Source of the DNA: DASQMT01 sp963839615
GTDB taxonomy: Bacteria > Actinomycetota > Thermoleophilia > Solirubrobacterales > Solirubrobacteraceae
Direction: 5' to 3'
DNA: 64,000 nt
Assembly (NCBI GenBank): GCA_963839615.1
Contig: CAWIVY010000007.1
Span: 1 to 64,000, forward strand
Numbering within the stretch: the stretch's first letter is position 1; every line of letters starts with the position of its first letter. The position numbers were made by a program, and so were the translations under genes. This document shows, piece by piece, positions 44,231 to 52,226 of this stretch. Below the pieces are notes generated by a model that had not been told where the DNA came from, ran no database searches, and saw only the letters and a list, made by a program, of their open reading frames with translations.

Positions 44231-44402
44231 GGCACGTCAACTGCCGGCATTGAGGACGAGGGTGCGAAGTGCCTCGGCGCTCCCCTTGCGCGCAGTTGGA
44301 CGCAAATGCATCCATGTCGTGCTTTTCGATCCACCTGCACCGCCCGCGGAGCCGCCGCCGCGATCCGGGCCCTCCCTCAATGCCGTAGTTGACGTTCCCC
44401 GC
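44231..44402 (-). repeat. Partial copy of the intergenic repeat with inverted GTCAAC..CGGCATTGAGG boxes
   Basis: On the minus strand from 44402 the sequence follows copies A and B: GAACGTCAACTACGGCATTG, GAGGGAGGGCCCGGATCGCGG and a degenerate version of their palindrome. The other end (about 44236-44256, plus strand) carries GTCAACTGCCGGCATTGAGG. The two boxes therefore face each other as imperfect inverted repeats around about 150 bp with no recognisable gene. Hairpins of the CGAACGT type are absent here. Confidence 0.6.
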
Positions 44403-44413
44403 GGCCGGCCGCC

Positions 44414-44558
44414 TCACGCCCGCGCGAGCCGCCCGATCTCCGCGAGCGCGCGGTCGACTCCCGCCTCGTCGACCGGCCGCGAACGCGCCGCCCGCGATCG
44501 CCGCCGCACCCGTCGCCAGGAAGGCGCGGCGGCCGAGCCCCGGGTCGTCGATGGCCAT
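44414..44558 (-). pseudogene. Tat-signal gene remnant
   Basis: ATG 44558 starts 'MAIDDPGLGRRAFLATGAAA' and 'IAGGAFA', a clear twin-arginine signal peptide. One base out of frame it runs into 'PVDEAGVDRALAEIGRLARA' and a stop at 44414, which looks like the tail of an enzyme. Total 47 residues after repair, so the body of the protein is missing. The stop adjoins the repeat copy at 44402. Low certainty about the original product. Confidence 0.4.
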
Positions 44559-44567
44559 CGCTCGATT

Positions 44568-44617
44568 GTGACCAAGTAACGCCGCGGAAACCGTGACCGG
44601 GTAACGCAGCGGAAACC
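44568..44617 (+). repeat. Tandem 25-bp direct repeat (two units)
   Basis: Units 44568-44592 and 44593-44617 share GTGACC..GTAACGC.GCGGAAACC, 22 of 25 positions the same. They lie 50 bp upstream of the peptide-binding lipoprotein gene, where promoter or operator sequences would be expected, and just upstream of the divergent Tat remnant. Could be tandem regulator sites. Confidence 0.55.
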
Positions 44618-44666
44618 GCGTCCGCCGGTACAAAGCGCCGCATCACACGATGAAAGGACGCAGTCC

Positions 44667-46505
44667 ATGTCGCGATCTCCGTTGCGGACCCTCCTGGCGC
44701 TCGCCGCGCTCGTCGCCCTCCTCGGGCTCGGCGCCTGCGGCGGCGAGGACGACGAGGGCGCGGCGGGAGGAACTCCGGCCCAGTCGGACGGCGGCAGCGC
44801 CGAGAAGAGCGTCACCGACAAGCTCTTCGCCGGTACCGCAGCGGACAACCGTGCCGAGCCGGACGCCGGCAAGAAGGGCGGCAAGCTCACGGTGCTCAGC
44901 GCCGGCGACGTGGACTACATGGACCCCGGCAAGACGTACTACACGTATGCGATCGGGATCATCAACGCGGTCCACCGCGGGCTCTACGCCTACCCGCCCG
45001 ACAAGAACGAGCCGCTGCCGGACCTCGCCGAGGGCGACCCGGAGATCTCCGCGGACGGCAAGACCGTCACCGTCCGGCTGAAGAGCGGGATCACGTTCAC
45101 GCCGCCCGTGAGCCGCGAGGTCAAGTCGGCCGACGTCAAGTACGCGATCGAGCGCGCCTTCTCGGCTGCCGTCGCGAACGGATATGCGGGCGTCTACTTC
45201 GGCGACCTGGTCGGAGCTCCGGAGCCGGGCGGCGACCCCAAGGAGATCCGCGGCATCGAGACGCCGGACGACCAGACGATCGTCTTCAAGCTCAAGAAGG
45301 GCACAGGCGCGGCGCTCGCCGGGGCGCTCGCGATGCCGATCTCGGTGCCGGTGCCGAAGGAGTACGCGGAGAAGTACGACAAGGAGACGCCGTCGACGTA
45401 CGGCGAGGGCCACGCCGTCTACACCGGCCCGTACATGATCGAGTCCGACGGCGAGGGCAAGGCCACCGGCTACGTCGCGGGTCGCAGCATCCACATCATC
45501 CGCAACCCCGACTACGCGCCGGTGGACGACTTCCGGCCGGCGTTCCTGGACGAGATCGACATCCAGGCCGGCAACGACGACACCGCCGTCGCGACGCGTC
45601 GGATCCTCTCGGGCGAGAGCATGGCGTCGGGGGAGATCGAGCCGCCCGCGAGCCAGCTCAAGCGGCTGCTGGAGAGCAACAAGACCGAGCTCTCGGCCGT
45701 GCCGGGTGGCGGCTGGCGCATGATCTCGATGGACAACAGCCGTCCGCCGTTCGACGACATCGACGTGCGCAAGGCCGTGATCGCCGGCTTCGACCGCGTC
45801 GCCGTGCGCCAGCAGCGCGGCGGCGAGGCGCTGGGTCCCGTCGCGCAGCACCTGATCCCGCCGGGCATGGCGGGGTTCGAGGAGTCCGGCGGGCTCGAGG
45901 GCTGGGTGGACGAGATGGACTGGCTCGCCAAGCCGGAGGGCGACCGCGCCAAGTCGGCCGAGTACTTCAAGCAGGCGGGCTACGCCTCGGGCAAGTACGA
46001 GGGCGACGAGGAGCTGCTGATCGTGGCCGACAACGCCGAGCCGGAGAAGTCGATCGCGCAGATCACCGAGCAGCAGCTCAGCGAGATGGGCTTCAAGACG
46101 AAGCTGCGCCTCGCCACCCGCGACACGATGTTCACGCGCTTCTGCAACGTGCCGGACTCCGAGGTCAACGTCTGCCCGTCGGTGGGCTGGTCGCAGGACT
46201 TCGCCGACCCGCAGACGATGCTCGACCCGACGTTCAACGGGCACAACATCATCCCGTCGCAGAACTCGAACTGGCCCGAGCTCGACGTGCCTGCGCTCAA
46301 CGACAAGATCGAGGCGGCGAAGCTGGTCACCGATCCGGCGCAGCGGGCGCAGGCATGGGCCGACGTCAACCACGACATCATGGCCCAGGCGCCGGCGATC
46401 CCCTACATGTGGGACTACCAGGCGGTCGTCGCCTCGCCCAACGTGCGCGCCGTGCAGAGCGGCTACTCCACGACCTGGGACTGGAACTTCACCTCCCTCA
46501 GGTGA
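44667..46505 (+). CDS. Peptide/nickel-type ABC transporter substrate-binding lipoprotein (SBP_bac_5)
   Basis: 612 aa from ATG 44667. Lipobox LGAC at about residues 21-24 and an acidic/Gly linker. Family 5 landmarks: 'GKLTVLSAGDVDYMDPGKTY', 'KSADVKYAIERAFSAAVANG', 'YTGPYMIES', 'DDIDVRKAVIAGFDRVAVRQ', 'WADVNHDIMAQAPAIPYMWD'. No permease or ATPase gene follows; the orphan DppB at 16097 is the only visible candidate partner. Confidence 0.9.
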   Translation: MSRSPLRTLLALAALVALLGLGACGGEDDEGAAGGTPAQSDGGSAEKSVTDKLFAGTAADNRAEPDAGKKGGKLTVLSAGDVDYMDPGKTYYTYAIGIINAVHRGLYAYPPDKNEPLPDLAEGDPEISADGKTVTVRLKSGITFTPPVSREVKSADVKYAIERAFSAAVANGYAGVYFGDLVGAPEPGGDPKEIRGIETPDDQTIVFKLKKGTGAALAGALAMPISVPVPKEYAEKYDKETPSTYGEGHAVYTGPYMIESDGEGKATGYVAGRSIHIIRNPDYAPVDDFRPAFLDEIDIQAGNDDTAVATRRILSGESMASGEIEPPASQLKRLLESNKTELSAVPGGGWRMISMDNSRPPFDDIDVRKAVIAGFDRVAVRQQRGGEALGPVAQHLIPPGMAGFEESGGLEGWVDEMDWLAKPEGDRAKSAEYFKQAGYASGKYEGDEELLIVADNAEPEKSIAQITEQQLSEMGFKTKLRLATRDTMFTRFCNVPDSEVNVCPSVGWSQDFADPQTMLDPTFNGHNIIPSQNSNWPELDVPALNDKIEAAKLVTDPAQRAQAWADVNHDIMAQAPAIPYMWDYQAVVASPNVRAVQSGYSTTWDWNFTSLR

Positions 46506-46592
46506 CTCCCCACGGCCGGCCCGTCGCCCTCGCGACGGGCCGGCCGAACAGCTAGCCTGTTCGCATGACGCGCAATCGTTCGCTCTGCGAAC

Positions 46593-48072
46593 GTGGCTGA
46601 GATCGTCCCGCTCCGCGAGGCCGTCGCGGAGCTCGTGCACGACGGCGACGCGGTGGCGCTGGAGGGCTTCACCCACCTGATCCCGTTCGCCGCCGGCCAC
46701 GAGGTGCTGCGCCAGGGGCGGCGCGAGCTGGAGCTGATCCGGATGACGCCGGACCTGCTCTACGACCAGATGCTCGGGGTCGGCGCGGCGCGCAAGCTGG
46801 TGTTCTCCTACGGCGGCAACCCGGGCGTGGGCTCGCTGCATCGCTTCCGCGACGCGATCGAGCACGGCTGGCCGCGCCCGGTCGAGCTCGAGGAGCACAG
46901 CCACGCGGGGATGGCCAACCGCTACGTGGCGGGCGCGTCGGGCATGCCCTGCGCGCTGATGCGCGGCTACGCGGGCACCGATCTGATGACGCGCACGCGC
47001 GTCGAGCCGATCGCCTGCCCGTTCACGGGCGAGCCGCTCGTCGCGGTGCCCGCGCTCCGGCCCGACGTCGCGATCGTCCACGCGCAGGAGGCCGACCGCG
47101 AGGGCAACGTGCAGCTGTGGGGCATCCCGGGCGTGCAGAAGGAGGCGGTGCTGGCGGCGGAGCGATCGCTCGTGACGGTCGAGCGGCTCGTCGACGCGCT
47201 CGAGCCGCGCCCGGGCGGGATCGTGATCCCGGGCTGGGCGCTCGACGCCGTGGCGGAGGCGCCGGGCGGGTCGCAGCCGTCATACGCGCACGGCATCACG
47301 CGGCGCGACAACGACTTCTATCGCGCGTGGGACGAGATCAGCCGCGACCGCGATCGCTTCACGGCGTGGATGCGGGAGCACGTCCTCGTGAGCGGCGAGA
47401 TGCAGACGATCGCGGCGGCGCGCAGCCTGATCGGGAAGCGCTCGTGCTTCATCGGCGTCGGCCGCCCCAGCACGGCCGCGATCCTCGCGCGGATGGTCCA
47501 CAACCCCGAACTCGTGCTCGTCTACGAGTCGGGCACGATCGGCGCCAAGCCGTACCGGATCCCGCTCTCGATCGGCGACGGGGAGCTGGCCGAGACGGCG
47601 GACGCGGTCGTCTCGGTGCCGGAGATGTTCAACTACTGGATCGGGCCGGGCCGGGTCCAGGTCGCGTTCCTCGGCGCCGCGCAGATCGACCGCCACGCGA
47701 ACCTCAACAGCACCGTGATCGGGGACTACGCCGCGCCGCGGACGCGCCTGCCGGGCGCCGGGGGCGCGCCGGAGATCGCGATCGGCTGCGCGGAGGTCGT
47801 GGTCGTCGCGCCGCACTCCACGCGCACGTTCGTCCCCGAGCTGGACTTCCGCACGACCAGCGGCGCCCACACGACATCGGTGATCACCGACCTCGGCGTG
47901 CTCGAGCCGCGCGACGGCGAGCTGACGCTGACCGCGCTGCATCCCGGGGTCGGCGTCGATCAGGTGCGCGCAGGCGACGGGATGGGACCTGCGGGTCGCC
48001 GATGCGCCCGCCACCACCCCCGAGCCGACCGACCGGGAGCTCGAGGCGCTGCGGGAGCTCGTCGCCCGATGA
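46593..48072 (+). CDS. pcaIJ: 3-oxoacid CoA-transferase, alpha and beta subunits fused (one +1 frameshift)
   Basis: About 492 aa from GTG 46593. Alpha part: 'LHDGDAVALEGF'-like start ('LVHDGDAVALEGFTHLIPFA'), 'GAARKLVFSYGGNPGVGSLH', 'DVAIVHAQEADREGNVQLWG'. Beta part from about residue 250: 'SLIGKRSCFIGVGRPSTAAI', the catalytic Glu in 'LVYESGTIGAKP', 'AQIDRHANLNSTVIGDY'. One extra G near 47973 must be removed to finish with 'ATGWDLRVADAPATTPEPTD'. In beta-ketoadipate degraders PcaI and PcaJ are normally two proteins; context (thiolase, enol-lactonase) supports 3-oxoadipate as substrate. Confidence 0.82.
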
Positions 48073-49249
48073 CCGCCGCCTACGTCTACGACGCCGTGCG
48101 CACGCCGTTCGGCCGCTACGGCGGTGGGCTGGCCGGCGAACGTCCCGACGACCTCGGCGCGCACGCCGTCCGCGCGCTCGTCGACCGCTCGCCGGAGCTC
48201 GATCCCGCGCGGATCGACGACGTGCTGTTCGGCAACGCGAACGGAGCCGGCGAGGACAACCGCGACGTCGGCGCGCATGGCGGCGCTGCTCGCCGGCTCT
48301 GCCGACGAGCGTGCCGGGCACCAGCGTCAACCGGCTCTGCGGCTCGTCGCTGGACGCCGCGATGCAGGCGAGCCGCATGGTCGAGACGGGGGATGCGTCG
48401 CTGGCGCTCGCCGGCGGCGTGGAGTCGATGTCGCGCGCGCCCTGGGTGATGCTCAAGCCCGAGCGGGGCTTTCCCGCAGCCGACGGCGCGCTGCACTCGA
48501 CGACGCTCGGCTGGCGCATGGTCAACCCGCGGATGCCCGAGCAGTGGACGATCTCGCTCGGTCAGAGCACCGAGCGGCTGGCACGGCGCTATGGCATCTC
48601 GCGCGAGGCGCAGGACGGGTTCGCGCTGCGCAGCCATCGCCTCACCGCGGCGGCCTGGGACGACGGGTTCTACGACGGCTGGGTCGTGCCCGTTGCGGGG
48701 ACGGACCTGCGGCGCGACGAGAGCCTGCGGCCGGACACCAGCCGCGAGGCGCTCGCCAGGCTCAAGCCCGCGTTCGCCGCGGACGGGACCGTCACGGCGG
48801 GGAACTCCTCGCCGCTGAACGACGGGGCCTCGGCCGTCTTCATCGGCGACGAGGGAGCGGCTGCGCTGCTCGGCCGCGAGCCGCTGGCGCGAATCGCGGG
48901 CCGCGGAGCCAACGCGGTCGATCCCGACGTGTTCGGCATCGCCCCGGTCGCGGCCGCCGAGCGCGCGCTGGCGCGCGCCGGGATCGGCTGGGACGATCTT
49001 TCCGTGGTCGAGCTCAACGAGGCGTTCGCGGCGCAGTCGCTCGCGTGCCTGGCCGATTGGAGCGGGCTCGACCCCGAGATCGTCAATCCCCGCGGCGGCG
49101 CGATCGCGATCGGGCATCCGCTCGGGGCATCCGGCACGCGGATCCTGGGCACGCTCGCGCACGAGCTGCGGAGCCGCGGCGGCGGCTACGGGCTGGCCGC
49201 GATCTGCATCGGCGTCGGCCAGGGGCTCGCGGTGGTGCTGGATGCCTGA
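48069..49249 (+). CDS. pcaF: Acetyl-CoA acyltransferase / beta-ketoadipyl-CoA thiolase (two +1 frameshifts)
   Basis: About 392 aa after removing a G near 48270 and a T at 48298, which restores 'EDNRDVARMAALLAGLPTSV' and 'PGTSVNRLCGSSLDAAMQAS' with the nucleophilic Cys. Further motifs 'GGVESMSRAPWVM', 'GNSSPLNDGASAVFIGDEG', 'NPRGGAIAIGHPLGASGTRI' (His) and 'AAICIGVGQGLAVVLDA', where the usual second Cys of thiolases (CxG) is present as 'CIGVG'. Coupled to the CoA-transferase by ATGA. Confidence 0.87.
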
Positions 49250-50018
49250 CACCGTCGCGCTGCATCATCAAGTCGCCGGCCCGGACGACGCTCCGGTGCT
49301 GCTCATGGGCGGCTCGCTCGGCGCGACGCTCGCGATGTGGGACGCGCAGGCGGCCGCGCTCGCCGAGCGCTTCCGCGTCGTGCGCTTCGACCATCGCGGC
49401 CACGGCGGCTCACCCGTCGTGCCGGGTCCTTACGCGATCGCCGACCTCGGCCGCGACGTGCTCGCGCTGCTCGACATGCTCGCCGTCGAGCGCGCCTCCT
49501 ACTGCGGGCTGTCGATCGGCGGGATGGTCGGGATGTGGCTCGCCGCACACGCTCCCGAGCGCGTCGAGCGCCTCGCGCTGTTCTGCACGTCCGCTCACCA
49601 CCCGCCCGCCGAGGCCTGGGCCGAGCGCGCGGCGGCGGTGCAGGAGGCGGGCAGCACGGAGGTCGTCGCCGATGCGGTCGTCGCCCGCTGGCTGACCCCG
49701 GGATACGCGAGCGCGCACCCGGAGGACGTCGCGATGCTGCGCGGGATGCTGACCGGCACGTCGGCCGAGGGCTACGCCGCCTGCTGCCGGGCGATCGAGC
49801 GGATGGACCTGCGCCCGGACCTGCCGCGGATCCAGGCGCCCACGCTCGTCGTCACCGGAGCGCAGGATCCCGCCGCGCCGCCCGAGCACGGCGAGGCGAT
49901 CGCCGCGCTGATCGCGGGCGCGCGGCTGGAGAGCCTCTCGTCGGCCCACAACCCCGCGGTCGAGCGCCCGGGCGACGTGACCGCCCTGATCCGCGACCAC
50001 CTGGCGCCGCTCGCGTGA
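49242..50018 (+). CDS. pcaD: Alpha/beta hydrolase, 3-oxoadipate enol-lactonase type
   Basis: 258 aa. 'VLLMGGSLGATLAMWDAQ' (oxyanion), 'VRFDHRGHGGSP', nucleophile elbow 'YCGLSIGGMVGMWLAAHAPE', Asp in 'LVVTGAQDPAAPPEHG', and His in 'SSAHNPAVERPGDV'. The match to PcaD and the place between thiolase and IclR regulator support hydrolysis of 3-oxoadipate enol-lactone. Overlaps the thiolase end by 8 nt. Confidence 0.85.
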   Translation: MPDTVALHHQVAGPDDAPVLLMGGSLGATLAMWDAQAAALAERFRVVRFDHRGHGGSPVVPGPYAIADLGRDVLALLDMLAVERASYCGLSIGGMVGMWLAAHAPERVERLALFCTSAHHPPAEAWAERAAAVQEAGSTEVVADAVVARWLTPGYASAHPEDVAMLRGMLTGTSAEGYAACCRAIERMDLRPDLPRIQAPTLVVTGAQDPAAPPEHGEAIAALIAGARLESLSSAHNPAVERPGDVTALIRDHLAPLA

Positions 50019-50797
50019 CGGCGGCGACCGCGGCCGCGGGCGAGTTCGTCCAGTCGCTGGAGCGCGGCCTGGCGGTGATCCGCACGCTGCGCGCCCCCGA
50101 GCCGCAGACGCTGAGCGAGGTCGCCCGCGGCGCCGGCATGCCGCGCGCGGCCGCGCGCCGGTTCCTCCTCACGCTCGAGCGGCTCGGCTACGTGCGCGAG
50201 GCGGCGGGCCGCTTCGCGCTCACGCCGCGCGTGCTCGAGCTCGGGTACGCGTACCTCTCGGCGCTGACGCTGCCCGAGGTCGCCCAGCCGCACCTCGCGC
50301 AGCTCGTCGCCCGCGTGCACGAGTCCTCGTCGGTCTCGGTCCTCGACGGAGCGGACATCGTCTACGTCGCGCGCGTGCCGACGCGCCGGATCATGTCCGT
50401 GACGATCAGCGTCGGGACGCGCTTTCCGGCGTTCGCGACGTCGATGGGCCGGGTCCTGCTCGCGCACCTCCCGGCCGCCGAGCTCGAGGACGCGCTCGGG
50501 CGCTCGGAGCTGCGCGCGATCACCGACGCGACGGTCACCGGGCGGGGAGAGCTGGAGCGCGAGCTCGGGCGCGTCCGCCGGCAGGGCTGGGCGCTCGTGG
50601 ACCAGGAGCTCGAAGCGGGCCTGCGCTCGATCGCGGCGCCGATCCGCGACCGCTCCGGCGCCGTCGCCGCGGCGGTCAACCTGTCCGTCCACGCCTCGCG
50701 GGCGACGGTCGCGGAGCTGGAGGAGCGCCTGCTGCCGCCGCTGCTGGAGGCGGCCGCCGCGATCGAGGCGGACCTACGCGGCGGCGGCGGCGCGTAG
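50015..50797 (+). CDS. IclR-family transcriptional regulator (PcaR-like)
   Basis: 260 aa from GTG 50015 (GTGA overlap). N-terminal winged helix 'EFVQSLERGLAVIRTL' and 'SEVARGAGMPRAAARRFLLT', then the effector domain 'SVSVLDGADIVYVARVPTRR', 'GTRFPAFATSMGRVLLAHLP', 'GLRSIAAPIRDRSGAVAAAV'. Closely resembles PcaR/CatR-type IclR proteins of beta-ketoadipate operons and is likely to control the preceding three genes. Confidence 0.87.
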   Translation: MTAATAAAGEFVQSLERGLAVIRTLRAPEPQTLSEVARGAGMPRAAARRFLLTLERLGYVREAAGRFALTPRVLELGYAYLSALTLPEVAQPHLAQLVARVHESSSVSVLDGADIVYVARVPTRRIMSVTISVGTRFPAFATSMGRVLLAHLPAAELEDALGRSELRAITDATVTGRGELERELGRVRRQGWALVDQELEAGLRSIAAPIRDRSGAVAAAVNLSVHASRATVAELEERLLPPLLEAAAAIEADLRGGGGA

Positions 50798-50813
50798 CGC
50801 CGGCGGAGGCGCC

Positions 50814-51218
50814 TCAGGCCACGAGCGCCGGCTCGTCGTCCTCGACGAGGTGGCGATGCCAGCGGCAGTAGCCGGTGCGCGGATCCGGCTCGTGCGAGCA
50901 GAGGCCGCGGCGGCGTGTCGTCGCGCGGCAGGTCGGGGACGTGCCCGTGAGCTTGAGGGTGGCCTCGTTGCTGGCCTCCAGGTACGCGCGCGTCTCCCGC
51001 AGCCGGCGATCGATCACGGCGAACGCGCGACGCTGCGCATGCAGCGGGAGGCGCCAGCGGATCTCCGCGAACAGCGTCTGCGCGGGACGGGCGAAGTAGT
51101 GGCGGTCGCAGACCAGGCGCTCGACGGTCGCCTCACACGCGCGCAGCACGTGCTCGCGGTCCGCGACGGAGAGGTCGTCGGCCAGCTCGCGGTAGATCTG
51201 GCGGCTGATGTGGTACAT
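50814..51218 (-). CDS. Conserved hypothetical protein with C-terminal Cys/His cluster
   Basis: 134 aa from ATG 51218. The N-terminal 90 residues are helical ('RQIYRELADDLSVADREHVL', 'CEATVERLVCDRHYFARPAQ'). The C-terminus has 'SPTCRATTRRRGLCSHEPDP' followed by 'TGYCRWHRHLVEDDEP', a Cys-x8-Cys...Cys-x2-His-x-His arrangement suggesting a small zinc knuckle. No family name recognised. Divergent from the LysR gene. Confidence 0.65.
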   Translation of the reverse strand: MYHISRQIYRELADDLSVADREHVLRACEATVERLVCDRHYFARPAQTLFAEIRWRLPLHAQRRAFAVIDRRLRETRAYLEASNEATLKLTGTSPTCRATTRRRGLCSHEPDPRTGYCRWHRHLVEDDEPALVA

Positions 51219-51293
51219 GCGGCCCGCCAAGGGTGAACGTCTGAGACTGATAAGTCCAAGACACATCTGATCTGACTCTGATAAGCATGAGTG
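51219..51293. promoter_or_regulatory. Divergent intergenic region with CTGATAAG direct repeats
   Basis: CTGATAAG at 51247-51254 and 51278-51285, 31 bp apart (three helical turns), with ATCTGATCTGAC between them. AT-rich for this genome. LysR regulators often bind such spaced sites in front of their own divergent gene, so autoregulation is likely. Confidence 0.45.
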
Positions 51294-52199
51294 ATGGAAT
51301 TGCGGCAGCTTCGCTATCTCGTCACGCTCGCGGACGAACGCCACTTCACGCGCGCCGCCGCGCTGCTGCACATCGCGCAACCCGCGCTCTCGCAGCAGAT
51401 CCGGCGGCTGGAGGACGAGCTGGGCATAGCGCTGGTCGACCGCACGACCCGGCACGTCGCGCTCACGGCGGCGGGGGAGCGGCTCGTCGCACGGGCGCGG
51501 CGCGTCCTGGCGGAGGTCGAGGCGGCGACCGCGGAGCTGACCGAGCTGTCGGGGATCCGCAGCGGCCGCGTCGTGATCGGCGCGATGCGCTCGACCGGCC
51601 CGTTCGACCTCTCGGCGCTGCTCGCGGCGTTCCACTCCCGCCACCCGGGAGTCGAGCTGATCGTGCGCGAGGAGCCCAGCGAGCTGATGCTCCAGCACCT
51701 CCACGCCGACACGCTCGACGTCGCCTTCCTCGCCGTCAACCGCCTGGACACCGGGCCCGACATCCAGCTGCACCCGCTGCTATCCGAGCCGCTCGTCCTG
51801 CTGCTGGCGCCCGACCACCGGCTCGCGGGCCGCCGGCGGATCGACATGGCCGAGCTCCGCGACGAGCGCTTCATCGTGTTCGGCGAGGGCGGGGCGCTGC
51901 GGCGGGTCGTCGTCCAGGGCGCCCGCGAGGCCGGCTTCGAGCCGCAGCTCGCGTTCGAGTCGACCGAGCAGCAGCGGATGCGGGCGATGGTCTCGCGCGG
52001 TCTCGGCATCGCTTTCCTGCCGGCATCGTACGCGGAGCACGAGGGACCGCCGGTCGCGACGGTCGCCGTCCGCAAGCCCGCGCTGGAGCGCGACGTCACG
52101 CTCGCCTGGCGCGCGGGCAGGCGGCACTTGCCGGCGGCGCGCGCGTTCCTCGATCTCGCGATCACCGCCGACGCGACCGGGGCGCCGCCGGACGATTGA
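51294..52199 (+). CDS. LysR-family transcriptional regulator
   Basis: 301 aa from ATG 51294. Canonical HTH 'MELRQLRYLVTLADERHFTR' and 'LHIAQPALSQQIRRLEDELG'. Co-inducer domain 'RVVIGAMRSTGPFDLSALLA', 'LSEPLVLLLAPDHRL', 'MVSRGLGIAFLPASYAE'. Lies 27 bp before the carbamoylase gene, so it probably heads the nucleoside/purine operon. Confidence 0.9.
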   Translation: MELRQLRYLVTLADERHFTRAAALLHIAQPALSQQIRRLEDELGIALVDRTTRHVALTAAGERLVARARRVLAEVEAATAELTELSGIRSGRVVIGAMRSTGPFDLSALLAAFHSRHPGVELIVREEPSELMLQHLHADTLDVAFLAVNRLDTGPDIQLHPLLSEPLVLLLAPDHRLAGRRRIDMAELRDERFIVFGEGGALRRVVVQGAREAGFEPQLAFESTEQQRMRAMVSRGLGIAFLPASYAEHEGPPVATVAVRKPALERDVTLAWRAGRRHLPAARAFLDLAITADATGAPPDD

Positions 52200-52226
52200 G
52201 CGGCGCCGCGAATAGGCTTGCGCGCC

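Noticed and set aside
44643..47081. 812-codon minus-strand frame across the peptide-binding protein and CoA-transferase
   Set aside because: Spans two unrelated real genes and lacks any protein-like motif.
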